Source: Agrocybe praecox (taxonomy: Eukaryota > Basidiomycota > Agaricomycetes > Agaricales > Agrocybaceae). From it: DNA of 64,000 bases. The notes under the pieces were generated by a model, which was given only the letters and a program-made list of their open reading frames with translations, was not told where the DNA came from and did not search any database. A program made the translations under genes and the position numbers. Numbering within the stretch: position 1 is the stretch's first letter; the number at the start of each line of letters is the position of its first letter. Shown piece by piece: positions 46,926 through 57,341 of the stretch. The DNA is taken from assembly GCA_964017145.1 (NCBI GenBank), contig OZ024843.1, positions 2,843,001 to 2,907,000 of the forward strand, read 5' to 3'.

Positions 46926-47800
46926 AGCCAGACAGAAACCGGAGCTTCAACGAATGCCTCGCTTGCTTCGACAGTTTCCACTATAGACACATCCAGTACT
47001 CTGTCCTCTGTCGTCCGAGAACTGGTTATTGTTTCTGCCGTCGTCGACCTTGTGTCCTAAAAGGCCATGGGCATGCCACGAGCTGGACGGAAGGAAGAGA
47101 TGATTGACGAGTGACGGGCACCGACCCGCTCCGATGCAGCGCCTCGTCTCGTCCCGAGTGCCATTGGTATTCGTGATTGCACTCTAGAAAGATAAAGGCC
47201 GACCAAGGCCTTTCACGCATAGTGCGCGCTGCAGTGGGGTGCTAGACCAAGTGCGCATAGATAAAAGCAACAAGTAAGCAGGGGTGCGAAGTAGAAAATA
47301 CGCCATGGAGGTGTACTAGATATATGCTCTATGTTGGGTGCAGATCTGCAAAGTTTCCAATAATAGCACAACCTTGTGTTACACAGGAGATCAGCGTCTA
47401 TAATGTATCCTTTGTCATCACAATTGTGAGTAAAAACAACGCTTGAAAACGGTTTTCTGACTGACTAATGAAACATGCGGAAGTGAATCCAACACCCTGA
47501 GAGCTTTTGACGAAAAAATTTCCGAGTGATGAGACAGACGTTTATGAATATTTGTAGGCTTCCATCAACTAGAATCGTGGTAATCGAGAGAAATGTATAG
47601 AAAAACTGACCATGAAAAGGACATTACATCATGGAAGAGAGAGAGAGCGCGCTTATACAAGGGCTTTTACTTGGGCAATATAGAGAGAGAAACAAGACTA
47701 GGAACAGAAATCTTACATAAACTGTCGTTCGCATATAATTATACACTTCAAGTTCCTGATCTTCTACTTTTTTCCACACTGCCCCGGCCAGACGACCTCC

Positions 47801-47830
47801 ACGACAACGACAACGACGACGACGACGACA
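47801..47830 (+). repeat. GAC trinucleotide microsatellite
   Basis: A run of CGA/GAC triplets ends five bases before the kinase ATG at 47836. It lies in the 5' leader and may vary in length between strains. Confidence 0.7.
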
Positions 47831-47835
47831 AATAA

Positions 47836-50626
47836 ATGCCCGTTCCTGCCAGTCCCGCCCATTCGCTCCCGTCGGCGTCGACGAGATCGTTCACTACTGA
47901 TTCTCACCCCTCTCTCCGCCCACAACAGTCAGCAACCTGGAAATCAGTATTTCGCTTCCCCAATTCTTCCTCCAAGAAACTCGCAGCAGCAGCGTCCTCG
48001 TCAGCGTCTCCAGAGACCCCACCCCTGCCGACGAGCAGCATTGTCTTACCCGTGACCCCTACCTCTTCTCTCAGTCCAGGCTATATTTCTTCTACAGACC
48101 AGCGCTCGTCTTACAATTCTTCCAACACGCAGTCTACTGACTCCATTAATGGCGCCAACGGCAGATACATGTCTCTAAATCACCCTCACAATCCACATTA
48201 CTCACATCATCACACTACTGAAGACGGTCTTTCGGCGGCTTTCCCCTCATCATCATTATTGCTCGCAGGACGTTCCCCACGGCCGCACACAAAGTCGGAG
48301 CGGGCTCGACCACCTCGTCTATCGCGTATACAGCCTCCACCTCTTGCACCCCGCGTACCACCATCGTCACTAACAGCCCAAGACCACTCCTCCTATCCCC
48401 AGACACCATCCACCCCATCATCCAAACCTCCCAAATCGCATGGGGGACCCCTAAGTCCAAGATCTGTCAGTGCATCTGCCTCACGGTTCATTCGTCGCGT
48501 CGCCTCGGCGCCCAATGCAAAGGGTCTCTTCTCTCTGGGCTCACGATCGGCGTCCGCAGCTACTCCCACGATGACGAAAAACGGCTTTTTGGCGGCGCCG
48601 GCTGACACGTCTGTGCCCCCTATGCCCCAACTCGTGTCGAGTTCGTCGGACCAGGGCCAGGACTCGCTTGAGACAGTATCTTCGACCTCATCCAGGGGTC
48701 TACGAATATCTCGGCCTTCGGCGCCGCAGCCACCACCACCAACTACACCAATAACTGCGCCTCTCCTTAATGCAAATGCAGTCGCGTTGGCTAATGGCCT
48801 GCAGCCTCCAGGACGAGTTGCATTCCGTCGGACGTACTCGAGTAATTCTATCAAGGTCCGGCAGGTACGAGAAAATTCAAGTTTTGGCTTTGGTGTGTTA
48901 ATATCGCATATGGAGTCTTATTAACCACAACTCGTTTTTCTTCCTTCTCTGCTTCCCTTACACTGGACTCCGTGCAGGTCGAAGTTGGACCATCAAGTTT
49001 CGTCAAGATCAAAATGCTGGGAAAGGGAGACGTAGGGCGAGTCTATCTCGTCCGGGAAAAAAAAACGAGCAAACTTTACGCAATGAAAGGTAAGTAATGA
49101 CCAACCGGTCTCTTTTAAACTCCACACCCTCGCCTCCTCTTTTGTGGCGCAAAAGAGAAACTCATTTATGCTAACTGACCTCTGTTGTGTGCTGGTGATC
49201 CGTAATCTTACAGTACTGTCCAAAAAAGAAATGATCGAAAGGAAGAAAATCAAGCGCGCATTGACGGAGCAGGAGATTTTGGCGACGGCCAACCACCCGT
49301 TTATTGTCACTCTGCACCATTCTTTTCAGTCGGAAGGCTATTTGTACTTCTGTATGGAATACTGCATGGGAGGGGAGTTCTTCCGTGCATTGCAGACACG
49401 ACAAGGGAAATGCCTCCCGGAAGATGGCTCCAGGTTTTATGCCGCGGAGGTAGTGGCAGCTCTCGAATATCTGCATCTAATGGGCTTTATCTATCGCGAT
49501 CTCAAACCTGAAAGTAAGCTGGTCTGGACCCCCTTGCTGTTAGTAAACTGATGTTTTTTCCTTCCGATAGATATTCTTCTACATCAATCTGGTCACATCA
49601 TGTTATCGGATTTCGACCTGGCGAAATCTTCAAACGAACCCAATAGTATGCCTACCATGGTGCATTCGGAAACGAATGGGGTGAAGCGATAATTTTCTCG
49701 AGCAAAAGAGCATTTTGAGTGCTCATGGGGTTTTATCAGATACCTCTAGTGGACACGATGACATGCACAGCTAATTTCCGTACCAACTCATTCGTAGGGA
49801 CTGAAGGTCTGCCTGTCTTTATTTCTCTGGTAATTCGATCGACTGCTTGCTTACTGGAAAGGAAATTTGCCTTTCTGCTAGAGTATATCGCGCCGGAGGT
49901 GATTGCAGCGCAAGGCCACACGGCAGCAGTGGACTGGTGGACGCTAGGGATCCTGATATATGAGATGATTGTACGTGTTTCCCTTTTCCTCTCAAAAGGT
50001 TATTGTATTTGGTCGTTGCCATTGACGTGGATGTCTCCCCCTCGGTGCAGTACGCAACGACACCCTTTAAAGGGCAGGAACGTAACGACACCTTTCATAA
50101 CATCCGCTATCAGCCTGTAGGGTTCCGCGAGAGCCCGAAAATATCTTCGTGAGTTGCCCTATGATGCGCGGGCATCAAAAAGTCCGCGCATCATGAGTTG
50201 AGCTGTTGGTACTTACGCACATAAAAAATTTGTAGGGCGGGCAAAGATTGTATTTCCCGATTATTGGATAAATCTGAACGGACACGATTGGGAAGCAGGA
50301 GCGGGGCGAGTGAAGTGAAACAGCACAAGTGGTTTGCGAAGATTAACTGGGGACTACTGCGAAATACCCGACCTCCGGTGGGTGATTTGCAGATTTCAAG
50401 GAGGATGTATAGGCCTGACCATTGAATGACTTAGATTATCCCAAATTCATCAAACGGACTGGATGCGGTGAATTTCCGCAACTTGAAAGAGTCAAACTCG
50501 CTGCACCTGGAGGACCAGCTGCCTGGGGCATATTCGAAAAAGGGACAAGGACTGAGTGTTGAGGAGGCAGAGGACCTATTTGGCGCATTCTCGAGCGTGA
50601 CACTGCACTATGACGGGGACAGCTAG
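47836..50626 (+). CDS. AGC-family Ser/Thr kinase, Nrc2/Fpk1 type
   Basis: Nine exons (47836-48864, 48978-49089, 49214-49513, 49571-49680, 49740-49806, 49882-49970, 50051-50148, 50236-50377, 50435-50626) close in frame to 712 residues. The first 340 residues are Ser/Pro-rich and disordered. The kinase domain has a glycine loop [12 protein letters not shown], the ATP lysine in YAMKVL, the catalytic loop YRDLKPENILL, and SDFDLAK where most kinases have DFG. The activation segment has an insert before [18 protein letters not shown]. Then come [11 protein letters not shown] and [20 protein letters not shown] and the insert are normal for this family (N. crassa NRC-2, yeast Fpk1/Kin82), which phosphorylates lipid flippases and governs polarity and conidiation. 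The C-terminal extension after the domain is short and ends LHYDGDS. Confidence 0.94.
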
Positions 50627-50838
50627 AATATAAATATAATAGAATATTATTAATACGAGTGGCCGGGGACCTTCCTGGATGTGAATCTCCGATTTATTGG
50701 TGGATATATTCCTCGGGGCCTCGGGTATCTGAGATCTGACATATGCCTAATTGGGAGAGAGATTTACGTATTTCGGAACTCTCCCATTCTCCACCGTCTG
50801 TATTGAAATAGCAATCGTTGACAAAGTATTGAAAGCCA

Positions 50839-53190
50839 ATGGCAGATCTCTACCCTCCATCCTATTCCACCAACAGACACTACGACTATCCTCCCATCAT
50901 GAGTGCTGGCTCCTCCAACAACTCGGACGACGACAACCACGACAACCCACAGTCCCCAGAGAAGAACGACCCTCCAAAGCCAGAGGCAAAGCCCCAGGCT
51001 ACCTTTCTCACAAAGTTATACGCGTCAGTTTTTCTCTTCACTTTCCTCTTTATCCAACTCTTAAAAGAATAAAAAAAGTTTGCTCGAAAGACAGGAAAAT
51101 CAACATATGATTCGTTGGGACCAAGCAGGCGAACATATTATCGTCGAAAGACCTGAGCAGCTCGCTCTTCATGTCCTTCCAAGCATATACCGCCAATCTC
51201 GCTTCGCCAGCTTCTCCCGGCAACTAAATGTCCGTTCTTCTCCTGCTAGTCCCACTCCTTAGTACTCACTAGAAACTAGATCTATGGCTTTATGCGAAAA
51301 GTTAACTTAAGGAACGTCGATCCTGCTATTGACGACCCCGACGCTAGCACTTGGTGTAAGCAAACCAGATAATATTTTTTCTTTCATTCATCTGATATTT
51401 TTTTGAATTCTAGCTCATCCTACTCTTAACCGTCACTCACCACCAGACGTGGTTGCTAATTTCAAGCGTCGCGTTCCTCCTCGTTTGCCTAAACCACGAA
51501 AACGAGATGTTCAGGATCAACAGGCCAACATTCCACCTCCTCGTTCAGCCATTGGAATGGGTCCAGTGCCCCTTACCGTTCCTTCTTCTCACAACAAAAT
51601 GGGAGGAGGTCCCATTGGTCGAGCTCGTGGCTTTTCTGCCCCAGGTTCATTTACCCCTCTCAACCAAGGAGGCGCTCCAGGTTGGGGTACAGGCAACTAC
51701 GCACGATCGGCTCTGCCTCCACTTATGGTTCCCTCAGACCCCCAACCTCACATTTCGCAGCAAAATACCATGTACAGCTCTCCCCATTCCCTGCACCCAA
51801 TTACCCCTTCCGATGATACCCCAAGTTCCAACTTTCATCATCTTTCCAACTATTCCAACTCGAGTCAATCCCAGTACCCGTATACTAACGATCAAAATAG
51901 CTGGTCCTATCACAGCAATTCCCCGAGCCATAATGGCAGTCTTTCATCTCTGCTTAACCCGAGCAACAATGGTTATACCCGACCCACTCCGACCATAAAC
52001 ACGTCTTATGGTTCCCCGTTTTCCTCTATGCCCATGCAGGGAGAACACAGCGCGTCGTCGCTCTCTCCCGATAGCCGACCGACCACGGGGTACTCCATGT
52101 CGTCTGTTTCTTCCATGTACCACGACGACTATTCTCGACCTAGTTCAAGCCATCATAGGCCGATCTCACCTTCACGTCCTACATCTTCAAAATCGAGCTA
52201 CAATGGCCCGCCGTCTGCAGGTTCGCTGAGCATACGACGCGCTCGACGACACAGCCAAGCCATGAGCCCATACCCAAGCCCATACGATCAGCAGCAGCAG
52301 CAGCAGCAACATCATAACCCAAACGAGCACCACCAACAGCGTCCGTCGACATCACCTCAACCGATCGACGATCATCATCATCAATCGGCGGCTGGAGCAC
52401 CCGGAGGTGGAAGCAGTGGCGGGGGTAGCGCAGGAGTGATCCCACGTGTGAGGAGCATGATTCAGCTCCCGTCTGCTCAGCAGCAGCAGCAGCAGCCAGA
52501 CCCATACACCTTCAACAATTCACAAGCTGAGTTTGCGTACTCCGCCATATCCGGCGGGGTAGGACATGCGTCTTCGATGGATGATGGCGGGCACAATGGT
52601 GGAGGCTGGGGACACGGGCATCGAGGAGCCGTACGACCTTCAACTTCAACCTCGTCAATTTCGGCAGCATCTCATACAAGCTCTTCCCAAGCAAATACTC
52701 CTCCTGTTCCAGACAACTATCATGGGGACACTGATATTAACCGATGTATGTGTTTATTTTTTTTCTGTTGTTTTTTCTTTCTTCAAATGTGCTTTGATCG
52801 ACGACATTTTGCCTCCGCGCGTGCCGTAATTTCGGCATGGTCGCCCGATATACCTTGCGCAATTGATAATCTTTCTCCATATGTACAAGCCTCCCATCAA
52901 ACCGTTCTCCATACTTTTCCATACTATACCCTAACCATGCATTCATCCTACCCATGCATGTGTATAATCAGTCGCACATGTTTCTATTTTTTTCTTGCTA
53001 TCATCACCCCTACCTTTTTCCGCTTATTTTTCCAGTAACCTATCCATTGACTTGGTCTTGCTCTGCCGTCATTTTTTTCCATGTACTGACTCGATTCCTC
53101 TTCCCTCTAGTTTCGCCAGACTTTGGCTTTGTACCGATGAACGACCACATATCGCATCATCACTACAATAAGGTCGCTGGTGACCTCTAG
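50839..53190 (+). CDS. HSF-type DNA-binding transcription factor
   Basis: Exons 50839-51023, 51079-51229, 51280-51355, 51414-52745 and 53111-53190 close in frame to 607 residues. The winged-helix HSF domain spans about residues 53-160: ATFLTKLYALLERQ, the recognition helix part FASFSRQLNIYGFMRKV, and HPTLNRHSPPDVVANFKRR. A basic patch follows (RLPKPRKRD). The remaining 400 residues are disordered, rich in Ser, His, Pro and Asn, with two polyQ runs coded by CAG repeats. The last exon encodes only FSPDFGFVPMNDHISHHHYNKVAGDL after an unusually long intron of 365 nt (52746-53110). No leucine-zipper trimerisation region follows the domain, so it is closer to the Sfl1/Mga1 class of regulators than to heat shock factor itself. 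Target genes unknown. Confidence 0.92.
52290..52496 (+). repeat. Two CAG (polyQ) tracts inside the HSF-type gene
   Basis: Pure or nearly pure CAG runs at 52290-52308 and 52478-52496 encode polyglutamine in the disordered tail. Such tracts are prone to length change between strains. Confidence 0.8.
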
Positions 53191-53200
53191 ACAACCGCCG

Positions 53201-53210
53201 ATATATATAA
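53201..53210 (+). promoter_or_regulatory. TATA-like box just after the HSF-type gene
   Basis: ATATATATAA lies 11 bases after the stop codon and is followed by about 900 bases of CT-rich sequence, the usual look of a fungal promoter and long 5' leader rather than a 3' UTR. Confidence 0.35.
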
Positions 53211-54684
53211 ATTGGCCTCGATCGAGCAGTCCTCACTTTGCGGTTTAGATTTTGCGCGCCAAGTGCCCCCTCGCTCATATGCTTCTCTCTCTTTATCTCT
53301 TTTCTTGTCGACTTGCTTTGGAGTGGTGTCTTTCTTTCTTCCCTGCTGCGCCGCTTTTTCTTGGACTTCGCTCGCCCCTTTCGAACCTCGCTTGAGAAGA
53401 AAAATATATATTTCTTGCCCCCTGTTCCCCACATTTTTCATTTCCTTTTCTTTTCATCTACTTAAATCCTACTGTGGCGCAGTCTGTTATCCTTAGGGGA
53501 GCGGCGAAGGAGAATTTTGGTTGCAGAACTGCAAATTTCATTTCCAGAAAAAGACGACCACGACGACGGATGATGCTACATACATCCCTTCGGTTCTTTC
53601 ATTTCCGATAAAATATCAACATCATCAGCATCTGTTGGTTGTTCTCATCTTTTCTATTGTCCTTTCTTTTTTTCTTTCTATACTTTCAGTCTTTCCTTGG
53701 TCTCGACGACGATTCATCGGGCCCAAAGTCCAAAAAAAGCAACCCCACGCGCCGTACAATACCCCTTCCCCCTCTTCCACTCGCCGCATTCATCACGCCA
53801 CCACTAACGCCAACGCCCCTCCTCACGACCTCTTCCACGCTACTCTCAATCTCATTGTCATCGTCATCGCAATATCTAATACCCCTCCGCACTATCGTCG
53901 CTGCATATACCACCCTCTACTTTTTTGGACTTTTCGGCTCTTCTCGATCAATCAATCATCCCACTCACTCACTCGCTTGCTCAATATTTTTTTGCAGTCT
54001 TTTCTCTCCTTTCCTCTCTTTTTTTTTTGCGTGTTCTCTGTAGGGTCGTCCAATACGAGCTTTGTAAAAAAAAACTGTCGGTTCTTGTCACTGTCTTTCT
54101 CTCGCGTATTTTGTATTGTTATTATCGTTTTCAGCGCTCGTAGTACGCTCGAGAAAAAAAATTAAATGAATTTGGAAGATCGCCGTTGTTCTGCTGCTGT
54201 CGTTAGTGTGTATTATGTGCAATTTCGTATGTTATTAAGTATGTGTGTATGTACGTTAATACGTTAGAATGCTTGATGTATTGGATGGAACTTTGTCAAA
54301 AGCGAACCATTGTCCCCGTCGTCCGTGTCCGTTTTTTTTGCAGCCTCCTAAACAGCCCCTCACCCAAGGCAGTCCAATAAATATTGAAATAAGATAAAAA
54401 TAGGTCGTTGACCATCATGCATAGTGTCGACGAGTCACGACTCGTACCGACGGTCCGACAAAGAGCGACGCATTACATCTGTTTTTCTCCCTTTGGCCCA
54501 TGGCCCGCAATGATAAGTGGTTTGAATTGCGGGGACCTGCCACTCTTGCCAACCATATCGCCGTGTACAAACATGCGCATGTATAAGCCAAATAATCGTC
54601 ATCATTGTGATGTTTTTAAATATACTTATGGCATCGCATAAATAAATAGTTAAGTAAAGACGACTCGGATTTGGACAGGAGGAG

Positions 54685-54786
54685 TCAATGAGAACAACCC
54701 CATTTCAACCCAAGTCCCATGGGGATTTTCTTTTCTCTGTTGAGCCGTCTGGCCTCTCGGCGGGCGAAGATACGTTGGGCGGACAT
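54685..54786 (-). CDS. Candidate micro-ORF, 33 residues
   Basis: The frame MSAQRIFARREARRLNREKK ... CSH has mostly C- or G-ending codons, and is very basic. On the minus strand a TATTTATA box (about 54859-54868) lies 74 bases upstream of the ATG. It may be a small gene or the first exon of a longer one. No homologue recognised. Confidence 0.3.
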   Translation of the reverse strand: MSAQRIFARREARRLNREKKIPMGLGLKWGCSH

Positions 54787-55963
54787 CTTGTCAGTGGAAC
54801 GGGGGAGCGAACGGCTACAAGTGTACGTATGCACGGAACATATGCCATAATGGTTGAGCTATAAATAGACGCCCGTGTACAACTGCATCATGCACATACT
54901 TACACACGCACACACGCCTCGTCTGGTACACCACACATTTTGGAAGGGAGTGGGTAGTCAGAAGGGACACTTGAGTGCCATATGCTCGTCAGACTCCAGC
55001 GGCTCCCGAGGTTTGTTTATCCACCCACCCAGTTAATGTCCAGGTTGCTCGGGGAAAGTGCTGTAAAGCTATGTCATTTTATTATATTCATTTATGCGAA
55101 GCGTGTGCTCATTAGGTGTGATTCGCTGCCGTATCATCATCCAACCATCGTGTTAACCCGGTATCCACTCTGGCATTTTAACGAGTGATCCTGCTTTCAA
55201 TACAATGGGGTCATGTTAGGGCCAGTACAGGTAGAGAGCCGCTTGCCTTGCCTTGTTCTGAGCCTTGCTGAGCGGACAAAAACGTACCAGTGGATCCGAG
55301 ATTTAGAGTTATTCGTCATTCCTCCGCTCGCTCCCACCTGAGCATTTAATTTACTGTTGATCATAAGGCCCTATCTCTGCATTTGAGGGTGTAGTATGTA
55401 AATAAGTAGTTGGTCAACTGTGTTGGATCAACCTTACTTTAACTTTAACTTTTTACCATTACCATACTATCATACTCTGCCTTCCTGCGTAGACGGACAC
55501 AGGCGGCTCCGTAGGGCACAGTTCGCGGTCTTTAAGCGCGCTTGCCACGAGTGTCAGTGAGCGCTGCGCATGCGCGCTACGCCCAATGTTGCTCGATAAA
55601 CGCCTCTCATACTCCTCGACCCGCACCCAGACGTTCGGTGATAAATGACCTGTACTTGGATTATGTATTCGAGATAAATAAAAAAATGACAAGTTATTTT
55701 AAAAAATGAACTAGTGTTGAAAGGAGATTAGCGCTCCATCCATGGATTTTGGTTATTATTTTCAGTAACCAATAGCTTGGATTTTTTGATTCCCCTTCAT
55801 TTCTCTAAACTTGAAACAAAAAGGTCTCACTCGCTCTAATTTTTCGTTATGTCTAGTCTCTTTTGTCATGGCTGTATGCTTATCGGAATAATACTTTGTA
55901 CTTCGCACACACAGATAGTACCTTTTGTTAACATCATCGAGGTATATCGTCACTTTATCACAT

Positions 55964-56164
55964 TTACAGTGTCAAGGCCATGTCGGCATCGGGGATGGGG
56001 TCACTTTGTGGAATGGGGATAATCATGTATGTAACATCTTGTAACACAGATGATTTTAGGGTGGTTCCTTTCCAAAAGGCTCGGAGTCGGACACGGACAA
56101 GCAGGTGATTTAGAGAAGTTAAGAACACCAGGGTCTTCGGAATTCGAGAAGCGTTGATTGGCAT
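55964..56164 (-). CDS. Candidate small protein, 66 residues
   Basis: From the ATG at 56164 the frame reads MPINASRIPKTLVFLTSLNH and ends ...DPIPDADMALTL. Codons favour C and G in third position. The other two minus-strand frames are also open over much of this interval, so frame choice is uncertain. It could instead be joined to an exon at 55459-55647. Confidence 0.25.
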   Translation of the reverse strand: MPINASRIPKTLVFLTSLNHLLVRVRLRAFWKGTTLKSSVLQDVTYMIIPIPQSDPIPDADMALTL

Positions 56165-57080
56165 TGGCAAGGAGAGAGAGAGAACAGGGACATATATACG
56201 GCAGAACGCAACTGACACGGTAATGTTGCAATCTTAACAGCGTTAACGCCTTGAGAACTTCGAAGTATCCCGTCGGCATTCGAGGAGTCAACGGAGACAT
56301 ATACTAGGACACGCGTCGGCGTGTGGCTTCGCACGGCATCCACATACTAACTACGGCGGCTCGGAAGCTTATTTGACCAGTACGCTTTCCGGCATCGTAA
56401 CGTTAGACGTTAACGGTTAGCATAACGTGGTCGACGCCGTTGGCAGTGGCGTGCGCGCGTATTGGTTATGTAGTCCACGTTAATCATGACGTTGAACGAC
56501 TACCTGGAAAATCCTTTCAACACGCCTAGCATGACTCGTAATTAATACTGCTAGCGTGCGTCTGCTGCGCGTACGCTGTCAATATTTTGAGTCTGCACTA
56601 AGTCGTCATCGTCCTTGGTACAAAGTACTAAGATCTGCGCTCATCGAAAATCACGCAGACGGAAGCTAACGGTAGACTTTCATAGCCGGCGATCATCGTC
56701 AAGCACGATTTGATGGCATCTTGTTGGGTGCAGAGGTTCGCGAAGCTTTTTCTGCGACATTAGACTGCATTATGGATTATGCACACGGCAACGAGCAGAT
56801 AAAATAAAATAAATGCACATGCACGCAGACAGACGCAGACGCACCATGCAGCGCGACAAACCCCGTTCCGCGTATTGATCGAAAGACTGGAGGTACGGAT
56901 CTATCGGGAGCTGCTGCAGGTGCAGTTTTCTTTATAACAAGTCGAGTACATAATCATTTATCTAAGGACGAGCGTCGCCTCGGTATGCATTTATAGCTCA
57001 ACTCATGGTTTCCTGTATGCACACTTGGCTTTCATCATTTTTTCTTTGCGGGTTCTCAAAAAGCACGATCATAGATATCA

Positions 57081-57341
57081 TCACAGAGCAGAGAGCACCA
57101 CTTTGATATTACCACCCGGTGGGTTTTCACGTTCTTGTTCAGAGATGACCCCATTGATGCGAGCGCGCGAGGTTGAGCCTCGAGTGATGATGATCAACGA
57201 ATCGGTTTCTTTCTTTTGGCTCGAGGCGACTGGAAAGAGAGGATAACGGAGAAACTGAATTGGTAATTACATTTCGGGATTATTACTCGGATTCGGCGAG
57301 GGTACGTAGCCTGCTTTCTTACTTACTTGTTCATCGGACAT
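57081..57341 (-). CDS. Candidate small protein, two exons, 55 residues
   Basis: Exons 57323-57341 and 57081-57229 join in frame through a GTAAGA-to-CCAG intron of 93 nt. The product starts MSDEQVIASSQKKETDSLII and continues TRGSTSRARINGVISEQE then RENPPGGNIKVVL. The codons are strongly C-ending, like the housekeeping genes of this window, and a pyrimidine tract precedes the ATG. I recognise no family. This is the best-supported small gene in the 8.5-kb interval. Confidence 0.4.

Larger units (their letters stand above)
44282..47835. other. Long divergent intergenic region
   Basis: 3.55 kb between the MFS gene (-) and the kinase gene (+). Contents that I can point to: a candidate small two-exon gene at 45293-45622, a TATA-like box and 10-bp hairpin at 45815-45865, a strong TATA box at 46917-46925 with no long ORF after it, and a GAC microsatellite just before the kinase ATG. 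The rest shows nothing I recognise. Confidence 0.5.

Noticed and set aside
53521..54165. 214-codon and 134-codon overlapping plus-strand frames
   Set aside because: CT-rich low-complexity sequence gives long frames in more than one register. Composition is Ser/Phe/Leu with no recognisable domain. Kept only as evidence of a leader-like tract.
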